NCBI RefSeq assembly: GCF_949987535.1
Contig: NW_026646025.1
Coordinates: 3,162,001 to 3,226,000 of the forward strand
Length of the DNA: 64,000 nt
From: Balaenoptera acutorostrata
Taxonomy: Eukaryota > Chordata > Mammalia > Artiodactyla > Balaenopteridae
Direction: 5' to 3'
Numbering within the stretch: position 1 is the first letter of the stretch; each line of letters starts with the position of its first letter. The translations under genes and the position numbers were made by a program. Positions 40,701 to 53,876 of this stretch are shown one piece after another. The notes beneath the pieces are model-generated. The model did not search any database, had not been told where the DNA came from, and worked only from the letters and a program-made list of their open reading frames with translations.

Positions 40701-42775
40701 CATGGCCCTTGTCATCACAATGCTCCAGAATTCTTGTCATCACAATGTTCCATACCGTGTCATCACAATGCTCCATGGCCATTGTCATCACAATGCTCCA
40801 GAATTCTTGTCATCACAATGTTCCATGGCCGTGTCCTCACAATGCTCCATGGCCCTTGTCATCACAATGGTCCAGAATTCTTGTCATCACAATGTTCCAT
40901 GACCGTGTCATCACAATGCTCCATGGCCCTTGTCATGACAATGCTCCAGAATTTTCTCATCACAATGTTCCATGACTGTGTCACCACAATGCTCCATGGC
41001 CCTTGTCAACACAATGTTCCATGACACGTTTTGTCACAATACTCCATGACCTCTGTCATCACAGAGTTCTCTGCCCATATCATCACAATGTTCCTTGTCA
41101 CCTTTAATCACAATGCTCCATGCCCTTTCATCACAATGCTCCAGAAATCTTTTTCATCACAATGTTCATTGACTGTGTCATCACAATGCTCCATGGCAGT
41201 CATCAGCACAATGCTCCAGAATTCTTGTCATCACAATGTTCCATGACCGAGTCATCACAATGCTCCATGGCCCTTGTCATCACAATGCTCCGGAATTCTT
41301 CTCATCACATTGTTCCATGACCGTGTCATCACAATGCTCCATGGCCCTTTTCAGCACAATGCTCCAGAATTCCTGTCATCACAATGTTCCATGTCCGTGT
41401 CATCACAATGCTCCATGGCCCTTGTCATCACTATCCTCCAGAATTCTTGTCATCACAATGTTCCATACCGTATCATCACAATACTCCATGGCCCTTGTCA
41501 GCACAATGGTCCAGAATTCTTCTCATCACAATGTTCCATGACCGTGTCATCACAATGCTCCATGGCCCTTGTCATCACAATGCTCCAGAATTCTTGTCAT
41601 CACAATGTTCCATGACCGTGTCATCACAGTGCTCCATGGCCCTTGTCCGCACAATGCTCCAGAATTCTTGTCATCACAATGTTCCATGGCCGTGTCATCA
41701 CAATGCTCCATGGCCCTTGTCAGCACAATGCTCCAGAATTCTTCTCATCAAAATGTTCCATGACCGTGTCATCACAATGCTCCATGGCCATTTTCCGCAC
41801 AATGCTCCAGAATTCTTGTCATCACAATGTTCCATGACCGTGTCATCACAATTCTCCATGGCCCTTGTCATCACAATGCTCCAGAATTTTTGTCATCACA
41901 ATGTTCCATGACCGTGTCATCACAATGCTCCATGGCCCTTGTCATCACAATGTTCCATGGCCGTGTCATCACAATGCTCCATGGCCCTTCTCAGCACAAT
42001 GCTCCAGAATTCTTCTCATCACAATGTTCCATGACCGTGTCATCACAATGCTCCATGGCCCTTGTCATCACAATGCTCCGGAATTCTTCTCATCATATTT
42101 TTCCATGACCGTGTCATCACAATGCTCCATGGCCCTTTTCAGCACAATGCTCCAGAATTCCTGTCATCACAATGTTCCATGACCGTGTCATCACAATGCT
42201 CCATGGCCCTTGTCAGCACAATGCTCCAGAATTCTTGTCATCACAATGTTCCATACCGTGTCATCACAATGCTCCATGGCCATTGTCATCACAATGCTCC
42301 AGAATTCTTGTCATCACAATGTTCCATGGCCGTATCATCACAATACTCCATGGCCCTTGTCATCACAATGGTCCAGAATTCTTGTCATCACAATGTTCCA
42401 TGACCGTGTCATCACAATGCTCCATGGCCCTTGTCATGACAATGCTCCAGAATTCTTCTCATCACAATGTTCCATGACTGTGTCACCACAATGCTCCATG
42501 GCCCTTGTCAACACAATGTTCCATGACAATTTTTGTCACAATACTCCATGACCACTGTCATCACAGAGTTCTCTGCCCATATCATCACAATGTTCCTTGT
42601 CACCTTTAATCACAATGCTCCATGCCCTTTCATCACAATGCTCCAGAAATCTTTTTCATCGCAATGTTCCTTGACTGTGTCATCACAATGCTCCATGGCC
42701 GTCATCAGCACAATGCTCCAGAATTCTTGTCATCACAATGTTCCATGACCGAGTCATCACAATGCTCCATGGCCC
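37741..42775 (+). repeat. HOR module P5
   Basis: Landmarks III, II, II lie at 37792, 41062 and 42564. The first part matches P2 at +30,641 and keeps the 960 bp missing from P1. The rest matches P1 at +36,202. It shares P1 private markers: AGAATTTTCTCATC near 40953 and TCATCACTATCCTCC near 41425. P1 therefore looks like a deleted relative of P5. Its position right after a triad block also mirrors T1-P1. Confidence 0.85.
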
Positions 42776-45188
42776 TTGTCATCACAATGCTCCGGAATTC
42801 TTCTCATCACATTGTTCCATGACCGTGTCATCACAATGCTCCATGGCCCTTTTCAGCACAATGCTCCAGAATTCCTGTCATCACAATGTTCCATACCGTA
42901 TCATCACAATACTCCATGGCCCTTGTCAGCACAATGCTCCAGAATTCTTCTCATCACAATGTTCCATGACCGTGTCATCACAATGCTCCATGGCCCTTGT
43001 CATCACAATGCTCCAGAATTCTTGTCATCAGAATGTTCCATGACCGTGTCATCACAATGCTCCATGGCCCTTGTCAGCACAATGCTCCAGAATTCTTCTC
43101 ATCACAATGTTCCATGGCCGTTTCATCACAATGCTCCATGGCCCTAGTCATCATAATGCTCCAGAATTCTTGTCATTACTATATTCCATGAACGTGTCAT
43201 CACAATGCTCTATGGCGCTTGTCATCAGAATGCTCCAGAATTCTTGTCATCACAATGTTCCATGACCATGTCATCACAATGCTCCATCGCCTTTGTCATC
43301 AGAATGCTCCAGAATTCTTGTCATCACAATGTTCCATGACCGTTTCATCACAATGCTCCATGGCCCTTGTCAGCACAATGCTCCAGAATTCTTGTCATTA
43401 CAATGTTCCATGAACGTGTCATCACAATGCTCCAGGGCCCTTGTCAGCACAATGCTCCAGAATTCTTGTCATCACAATGTTCCATGACCGTGTCATCACA
43501 ATGCTCCATGGCCCTTGTCAGCACAATGCTCCAGAATTCTTGTCATCACAATGTTCCATGACCGTGTCATCACAATGCTCCATGGCCCTTGTCAGCACAA
43601 TGCTCCAGAATTCATGTCATCACAATATTCCATGACCGTGTCATCACAATGCTCCATGGCCCTTGTCAGCACAATGCTCCAGAATTCTTCTCATCACAAT
43701 GTTCCATGACCATGTCATCACAATGTTCCATGGCCATTGTCAACACAATGCTCCCGAATTCTTGTCATCACAATGTTCCATGGCCCTTTCATCACAATGC
43801 TCCATGGCCCTTGTCAGCACAATGCTCCAGAATTCTTGTCATCACAATGTTCCATGACCGTGTCATCACAATGCTCCATGGCCCTTGTCAGCACAATGTT
43901 CCATGACAATTTTTGTCACAATACTCCATGACCACTGTCATCACAGAGTTCTCTGCCCATATCATCATAATGTTCCTTGTCACCTTTAATCACAATGCTC
44001 CATGCCCTTTCATCACAATGCTCCAGAAATCTTGTCATCCCAATGTTCCTTGACCATGTCATCACAATGCTCCATGGCCCTTGTCAGCACAATGCTGCAG
44101 AATTCTTCTCATCACAATGTTCCATGACAGTGTCATCACAATGCTCCATGGCCCTTGTCATCACAATGCTCCGGAATTCTTCTCATCACATTGTTCCATA
44201 ACCATGTCATCACAATGCTCCATGGCCCTTTTCATCACAATGCTCCAGAATTCCTGTCATCACAATGTTCCATGACCGTATCATCACAATGCTCCATGGC
44301 CCTTGTCAGCACAATGCTCCAGAATTCTTCTCATCACAATGTTCCATGACCGTGTCATCACAATGCTGCATGGCCCTTGTCATCACAATGCTCCGGAATT
44401 CTTCTCATCACATTGTTCCATGACTGTGTCATCACAATGCTCCTTGGCCCTTGTCATCACAATGCTCCAGAATTCTTGTCATCACAATGTTCCATGGCCG
44501 TGTCATCACAATGTTCCATGGCCCTTGTCAGCACAATGCTCCAGAATTCCTGTCATCACAATGTTCCATGACCGTGTCATCACAATGCTCCATGGCCCTT
44601 GTCATCACAATGCTCCAGAATTCTTGTCATCACAATGTTCCATACCGTGTCATCACAATGCTCCATGGCCCTTGTCATCACAATGCTCCGGAATTCTTCT
44701 CATCACATTTTTCCATGACCGTGTCATCACAATGCTCCATGGCCCTTTTCAGCACAATGCTCCAGAATTCCTGTCATCACAATGTTCCATGACCGTGTCA
44801 TCACAATGCTCCATGGCCCTTGTCAGCACAATGCTCCAGAATTCCTGTCATCACAATGTTCCATACCGTGTCATCACAATGCTCCATGGCCATTGTCATC
44901 ACAATGCTCCAGAATTCTTGTCATCACAATGTTCCATGGCCGTGTCATCACAATGTTCCATGGCCCTTGTCAGCACAATGCTCCAGAATTCCTGTCATCA
45001 CAATGTTCCATGACCGTGTCATCACAATGCTCCATGGCCCTTGTCATCACAATGCTCCAGAATTCTTCTCATCACATTGTTCCATGACCGTGTCATCACA
45101 ATGCTCCATGCCCCTTTTCAGCACAATGCTCCAGAATTCCTGTCATCACAATGTTCCATGACCGTGTCATCACAATGCTCCATGGCCC
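42776..45188 (+). repeat. Mosaic segment between P5 and Q2
   Basis: Three ancestries are spliced here. 42776-43514 resembles 24905-25717, with offsets of 17,871 then 17,797 (one monomer lost). From 43589 it matches 21067 onward at +22,522, with landmark 43944. Offsets then fall to 22,448 and 22,301 through whole-monomer deletions. A hybrid monomer near 44451 joins GCTCCTTGGCCC to TTGTCATCAC. Confidence 0.72.
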
Positions 45189-48100
45189 TTGTCATCACAA
45201 TGCTCCAGAATTCTACTCATCACAATGTTCCATGACCGTGTCATCACAATGCTCCATGGCCCTTGTCCGCACAATGCTCCAGAATTCTTGTCATCACAAT
45301 GTTCCATGGCCGTGTCAGCACAATGCTCCATGGCCCTTGTCAGCACAATGCTCCAGAATTCTTCTCATCACAATGTTCCATGACCGTGTCATCACAATGC
45401 TCCATGGCCCTTGTCCGCACAATGCTCCAGAATTCTTGTCATCACAATGTTCCATGACCGTGTCATCACAATGCTCCATGGCCCTTGTCATCACAATGCT
45501 CCAGAATTTTTGTCATCACAATGTTCCATGACCGTGTCATCACAATGCTCCATGGCCCTTGTCATCACAATGTTCCATGGCCGTGTCATCACAATGCTCC
45601 ATGGCCCTTATCAGCACAATGCTCCAGAATTCTTCTCATCACAATGTTCCATGACCGTGTCATCACAATGCTCCATGGCCCTTGTCATCACAATGCTCCG
45701 GAATTCTTCTCATCACAATGTTCCATGACTGTGTCATCAGAATGCTCCATTGCCATTGTCATCACAATGCTACAGAATTCTTGTCATCACAATGTTCCAT
45801 GACCGTGTCATCACAATGCTCCATGGCCCTTGTCAGCACAATGCTCCAGAATTCTTGTCAACACAATGTTCCATACCGTGTCATCACAATGCTCCATGGC
45901 CATTGTCATCACAATGCTCCAGAATTCTTGTCATCACAATGTTCCATGGCCGTGTCATCACAATGTTCCATGGCCCTTGTCAGCACAATGCTCCAGAATT
46001 CCTGTCATCACAATGTTCCATGACCGTGTCATCACAATGCTCCATGGCCCTTGTCATCACAATGCTCCAGAATTCTTGTCATCACAATGTTCCATACCGT
46101 GTCATCACAATGCTCCATGGCCCTTGTCATCACAATGCTCCAGAATTCTTGTCATCACAATGTTCCATGACCGTATCATCACAATGCTCCATGGCCTTGT
46201 CATCACAATGCTCCGGAATTCTTCTCATCACAATGTTCCATGACTGTGTCATCAGAATGCTCCATTGCCATTGTCGTCACAATGCTACAGAATTCTTGTC
46301 ATCACAATGTTCCATGACCGTGTCATCACAATGCTCCATGGCCCTTTTCAGCACAATGCTCCAGAATTCCTTTCATCACAATGTTCCATGTCCGTGTCAT
46401 CACAATGCTCCATGGCCCTTGTCATCACAATCCTCCAGAATTCTTGTCATCACAATGTTCCATACCGTGTCATCACACTGCTCCATGGCCATTGTCATCA
46501 CAATGCTCCAGAATTTTTGTCATCACAATGTTCCATGGCCTTATCATCACAATACTCCATGGCCCTTGTCAGCACAATGCTCCAGAATTCTTCTCATCAC
46601 AATGTTCCATGACCGTGTCATCACAATGCTCCATGGCCCTTGTCATCACAACGCTCCAGAATTCTTGTCATCACAATGTTCCATACCGTGTCATCACAAT
46701 GCTCCATGGCCATTGTCATCACAATGCTCCAGAATTCTTGTCATCACAATGTTCCATGGCCGTGTCCTCACAATGCTCCATGGCCCTTGTCATCACAATG
46801 GTCCAGAATTCTTGTCATCACAATGTTCCATGACCGTGTCATCACAATGCTCCATGGCCCTTGTCATGACAATGCTCCAGAATTCTTCTCATCACAATGT
46901 TCCATGACTGTGTCACCACAATGCTCCATGGCCCTTGTCAACACAATGTTCCATGACACGTTTTGTCACAATACTCCATGACCTCTGTCATCACAGAGTT
47001 CTCTGCCCATATCATCACAATGTTCCTTGTCACCTTTAATCACAATGCTCCATGCCCTTTCATCACAATGCTCCAGAAATCTTTTTCATCACAATGTTCA
47101 TTGACTGTGTCATCACAATGCTCCATGGCAGTCATCAGCACAATGCTCCAGAATTCTTGTCATCACAATGTTCCATGACCGAGTCATCACAATGCTCCAT
47201 GGCCCTTGTCATCACAATGCTCCGGAATTCTTCTCATCACATTGTTCCATGACCGTGTCATCACAATGCTCCATGGCCCTTTTCAGCACAATGCTCCAGA
47301 ATTCCTGTCATCACAATGTTCCATGTCCGTGTCATCACAATGCTCCATGGCCCTTGTCATCACAATCCTCCAGAATTCTTGTCATCACAATGTTCCATAC
47401 CGTATCATCACAATACTCCATGGCCCTTGTCAGCACAATGGTCCAGAATTCTTCTCATCACAATGTTCCATGACCGTGTCATCACAATGCTCCATGGCCC
47501 TTGTCATCACAATGCTCCAGAATTCTTGTCATCACAATGTTCCATGACCGTGTCATCACAGTGCTCCATGGCCCTTGTCAGCACAATGCTCCAGAATTCT
47601 TCTCATCACAATGTTCCATGGCCGTTTCATCACAATGCTCCATGGCCCTAGTCATCATAATGCTCCAGAATTCTTGTCATTACTATATTCCATGAACGTG
47701 TCATCACAATGCTCTATGGCGCTTGTCATCAGAATGCTCCAGAATTCTTGTCATCACAATGTTCCATGACCATGTCATCACAATGCTCCATCGCCTTTGT
47801 CATCAGAATGCTCCAGAATTCTTGTCATCACAATGTTCCATGACCGTGTCATCACAATGCTCCATGGCCCTTGTCAGCACAATGCTCCAGAATTCTTGTC
47901 ATTACAATGTTCCATGAACGTGTCATCACAATGCTCCATGGCCCTTGTCAGCACAATGCTCCAGAATTCTTGTCATCACAATGTTCCATGACCGTGTCAT
48001 CACAATGCTCCATGGCCCTTGTCAGCACAATGCTCCAGAATTCTTGTCATCACAATGTTCCATGACCGTGTCATCACAATGCTCCATGGCCCTTGTCAGC

Positions 48101-51100
48101 ACAATGCTCCAGAATTCTTGTCATCACAATATTCCATGACCGTGTCATCACAATGCTCCATGGCTCTTGTCAGCACAATGCTCCAGAATTCTTCTCATCA
48201 CAATGTTCCATGACCATGTCATCACAATGTTCCATGGCCATTGTCAACACAATGCTCCCGAATTCTTGTCATCACAATGTTCCATGGCCCTTTCATCACA
48301 ATGCTCCATGGCCCTTGTCAGCACAATGCTCCAGAATTCTTGTCATCACAATGTTCCATGACCGTGTCATCACAATGCTCCATGGCCCTTGTCAGCACAA
48401 TGTTCCATGACAATTTTTGTCACAATACTCCATGACCACTGTCATCACAGAGTTCTCTGCCCATATCATCATAATGTTCCTTGTCACCTTTAATCACAAT
48501 GCTCCATGCCGTTTCATCACAATGCTCCAAAAATAGTGTCATCGCAATGTTCCTTGACCATGTCATCACAATGCTCCATGGCCCTTGTCAGCACAATGCT
48601 GCAGAATTCTTCTCATCACAATGTTCCATGACAGTGTCATCACAATGCTCCATGGCCCTTGTCATCACAATGCTCCGGAATTCTTCTCATCACATTGTTC
48701 CATAACCATGTCATCACAATGCTCCATGGCCCTTTTCATCACAATGCTCCAGAATTCCTGTCATCACAATGTTCCATGACCGTATCATCACAATGCTCCA
48801 TGGCCCTTGTCAGCACAATGCTCCAGAATTCTTCTCATCACAATGTTCCATGACCGTGTCATCACAATGCTCCATGGCCCTTGTCCGCACAATGCTCCGG
48901 AATTCTTGTCATCACAATGTTCCATGACCGAGTCATCACAATGCTCCATGGCCCTTGTCATCACAATGCTCCGGAATTCTTCTCATCACATTGTTCCATG
49001 ACTGTGTCATCACAATGCTCCTTGGCCCTTTTCAGCACAATGCTCCAGAATTCCTGTCATCACAATGTTCCATGTCCGTGTCATCACAATGCTCCATGGC
49101 CCTTGTCATCACAATGCTCCAGAATTCTTGTCATCACAATGTTCCATGGCCGTGTCATCACAATGTTCCATGGCCCTTGTGAGCACAATGCTCCAGAATT
49201 CCTGTCATCACAATGTTCCATGACCATGTCATCACAATGCTCCAAGGCCCTTGTCATCACAATGCTCCAGAATTCTTGTCATCACAATGTTCCATACCGT
49301 GTCATCACAATGCTCCATGGCCCTTGTCATCACAATGCTCCAGAATTCCTGTCATCACAATGTTCCATGACCGTGTCATCACAATGCTCCATGGCCCTTG
49401 TCAGCACAATGCTCCAGAATTCCTGTCATCACAATGTTCCATACCGTGTCATCACATTGCTCCATGGCCATTGTCATCACAATGCTCCAGAATTCTTGTC
49501 ATCACAATGTTCCATGGCCGTGTCATCACAATGTTCCATGGCCCTTGTCAGCACAATGCTCCAGAATTCCTGTCATCACAATGTTCCATGACCGTGTCAT
49601 CACAATGCTCCATGGCCCTTGTCATCACAATGCTCCAGAATTCTTGTCATCACAATGTTCCATACCGTGTCATCACAAAGCTCCATGGCCCTTGTCATCA
49701 CAATGCTCTAGAATTCTTGTCATCACAATGTTCCATGACCGTATCATCACAATGCTCCATGGCCTTGTCATCACAATGCTCCGGAATTCTTCTCATCACA
49801 ATGTTCCATGACTGTGTCATCACAATGCTCCATGGCCATTGTCATCACAATGCTCCAGAATTCTTGTCATCACAATGTTCAATGGCCGTGTCCTCACAAT
49901 GCTCCATGGCCCTTGTCATCACAATGGTCCAGAATTCCTGTCATCACAATGTTCCATGACCGTGTCATCACAATGCTCCATGGCCCTTGTCATGACAATG
50001 CTCCAGAATTCTTCTCATCACAATGTTCCATGACTGTGTCACCACAATGCTCCATGGCCCTTGTCAACACAATGTTCCATGACACTTTTTGTCACAATAC
50101 TCCATGACCACTGTCATCACAGAGTTCTCTGCCCATATCATCACAATGTTCCTTGTCACCTTTAATCACAATGCTCCATGCCCTTTCATCACAATGCTCC
50201 AGAAATCTTTTTCATCGCAATGTTCCTTGACTGTGTCATCACAATGCTCCATGGCCGTCATCAGCACAATGCTCCAGAATTCTTGTCATCACAATGTTCC
50301 ATGACCGAGTCATCACAATGCTCCATGGCCCTTGTCATCACAGTGCTCCGGAATTCTTCTCATCACATTGTTCCATGACCGTGTCATCACAATGCTCCAT
50401 GGCCCTTTTCAGCACAATGCTCCAGAATTCCTGTCATCACAATGTTCCATGTCCGTGTCATCACAATGCTCCATGGCCCTTGTCATCACAATCCTCCAGA
50501 ATTCTTGTCATCACAATGTTCCATGGCCGAGTCATCACAATGCTCCATGGCCCTTGTCAGCACAATGCTCCAGAATTCTTCTCATCACAATGTTCCCTGA
50601 CCGTGTCATCACAATGCTCCATGGCCCTTGTCATCACAATGCTCCAGAATTCTTGTCATCACAATGTTCCATGACCATGTCATCACAATGCTCCATCGCC
50701 TTTGTCATCAGAATGCTCCAGAATTCTTGTCATCACAATGTTCCATGACCGTGTCATCACAATGCTCCATGGCCCTTGTCAGCACAATGCTCCAGAATTC
50801 TTGTCATTACAATGTTCCATGAACGTGTCATCACAATGCTCCATGGCCCTTGTCAGCACAATGCTCCAGAATTCTTGTCATCACAATGTTCCATGACCGT
50901 GTCATCACAATGCTCCATGGCCCTTGTCAGCACAATGCTCCAGAATTCTTGTCATCACAATGTTCCATGACCGTGTCATCACAATGCTCCATGGCCCTTG
51001 TCAGCACAATGCTCCAGAATTCTTGTCATCACAATATTCCATGACCGTGTCATCACAATGCTCCATGGCCCTTGTCAGCACAATGCTCCAGAATTCTTCT

Positions 51101-53876
51101 CATCACAATGTTCCATGACCATGTCATCACAATGTTCCATGGCCATTGTCAACACAATGCTCCCGAATTCTTGTCATCACAATGTTCCATGGCCCTTTCA
51201 TCACAATGCTCCATGGCCCTTGTCAGCACAATGCTCCAGAATTCTTGTCATCACAATGTTCCATGACCGTGTCATCACAATGCTCCATGGCCCTTGTCAG
51301 CACAATGTTCCATGACAATTTTTGTCACAATACTCCATGACCACTGTCATCACAGAGTTCTCTGCCCATATCATCATAATGTTCCTTGTCACCTTTAATC
51401 ACAATGCTCCATGCCCTTTCATCACAATGCTCCAAAAATAGTGTCATCGCAATGTTCCTTGACCATGTCATCACAATGCTCCATGGCCCTTGTCAGCACA
51501 ATGCTGCAGAATTCTTCTCATCACAATGTTCCATGACAGTGTCATCACAATGCTCCATGGCCCTTGTCATCACAATGCTCCGGAATTCTTCTCATCACAT
51601 TGTTCCATAACCATGTCATCACAATGCTCCATGGCACTTTTCATCACAATGCTCCAGAATTCCTGTCATCACAATGTTCCATGACCGTATCATCACAATG
51701 CTCCATGGCCCTTGTCAGCACAATGCTCCAGAATTCTTCTCATCACAATGTTCCATGACCGTGTCATCACAATGCTCCATGGCCCTTGTCCGCACAATGC
51801 TCCGGAATTCTTGTCATCACAATGCTCCATGGCCCTTGTCATCACAATGCTCCAGAATTCTTGTCATCACAATGTTCCATACCGTGTCATCACAATGCTC
51901 CATGGCCCTTGTCATCACAATGCTCCAGAATTCCTGTCATCACAATGTTCCATGACCGTGTCATCACAATGCTCCATGGCCCTTGTCAGCACAATGCTCC
52001 AGAATTCCTGTCATCACAATGTTCCATACCGTGTCATCACAATGCTCCATGGCCATTGTCATCACAATGCTCCAGAATTCTTGTCATCACAATGTTCCAT
52101 GGCCGTGTCATCACAATGTTCCATGGCCCTTGTCAGCACAATGCTCCAGAATTCCTGTCATCACAATGTTCCATGACCGTGTCATCACAATGCTCCATGG
52201 CCCTTGTCATCACAATGCTCCAGAATTCTTGTCATCACAATGTTCCATACCATGTCATCACAAAGCTCCATGGCCCTTGTCATCACAATGCTCCAGAATT
52301 CTTGTCATCACAATGTTCCATGACCGTATCATCACAATGCTCCATGGCCTTGTCATCACAATGCTCCGGAATTCTTCTCATCACAATGTTCCATGACTGT
52401 GTCATCACAATGCTCCATGGCCATTGTCATCACAATGCTCCAGAATTCTTGTCATCACAATGTTCCATGGCCGTATCATCACAATACTCCATGGCCCTTG
52501 TCAGCACAATGCTCCAGAATTCTTCTCATCACAATGTTCCATGACCGTGTCATCACAATGCTCCATGGCCCTTGTCATCACAATGCTCCAGAATTCTTGT
52601 CATCACAATGTTCCATACCGTGTCATCACAATGCTCCATGGCCATTGTCATCACAATGCTCCAGAATTCTTGTCATCACAATGTTCCATGGCCGTGTCCT
52701 CACAATGCTCCATGGCCCTTGTCATCGCAATGGTCCAGAATTCCTGTCATCACAATGTTCCATGACCGTGTCATCACAATGCTCCATGGCCCTTGTCATG
52801 ACAATGCTCCAGAATTCTTCTCATCACAATGTTCCATGACTGTGTCACCACAATGCTCCATGGCCCTTGTCAACACAATGTTCCATGACACTTTTTGTCA
52901 CAATACTCCATGACCACTGTCATCACAGAGTTCTCTGCCCATATCATCACAATGTTCCTTGTCACCTTTAATCACAATGCTCCATGCCCTTTCATCACAA
53001 TGCTCCAGAAATCTTTTTCATCGCAATGTTCCTTGACTGTGTCATCACAATGCTCCATGGCCGTCATCAGCACAATGCTCCAGAATTCTTGTCATCACAA
53101 TGTTCCATGACCGAGTCATCACAATGCTCCATGGCCCTTGTCATCACAGTGCTCCGGAATTCTTCTCATCACATTGTTCCATGACCGTGTCATCACAATG
53201 CTCCATGGCCCTTTTCAGCACAATGCTCCAGAATTCCTGTCATCACAATGTTCCATGTCCGTGTCATCACAATGCTCCATGGCCCTTGTCATCACAATCC
53301 CCCAGAATTCTTGTCATCACAATGTTCCATGGCCGAGTCATCACAATGCTCCATGGCCCTTGTCAGCACAATGCTCCAGAATTCTTCTCATCACAATGTT
53401 CCCTGACTGTGTCATCACAATGCTCCATGGCCCTTGTCATCACAATGCTCCAGAATTCTTGTCATCACAATGTTCCATGACCGTGTCATCACAATGCTTC
53501 ATGGCCCTTGTCAGCACAATGCTCCAGAATTCATGTCATCACAATGTTCCATACCGTGTCATCACAATGCTCCATGGCCCTTGTCATCACAATGCTCCGG
53601 AATTCTTCTCATCACAATGTTCCATGACTGTGTCATCAGAATGCTCCATTGCCATTGTCATCACAATGCTACAGAATTCTTGTCATCACAATGTTCCATG
53701 ACCGTGTCATCACAATGCTCCATGGCCCTTTTCAGCACAATGCTCCAGAATTCCTTTCATCACAATGTTCCATGTCCGTGTCATCACAATGCTCCATGGC
53801 CCTTGTCATCACAATCCTCCAGAATTCTTGTCATTACTATATTCCATGAACGTGTCATCACAATGCTCTATGGCGC
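45189..53876 (+). repeat. Q2 block, long-range copy of 22.9-31.9 kb
   Basis: Landmarks are at 46994, 48448, 50120, 51353 and 52926. It matches 22888-31945 at offsets of 22,301, 22,080 (from about 50,089) and 21,931 (from about 51,983). Rare variants are conserved in both, including GCTCCAAGGCCC near 49241/26940 and GTTCAATGGCCG near 49878/27798. The 4.5 kb around 46,265-49,830 is collinear with its counterpart. Confidence 0.85.
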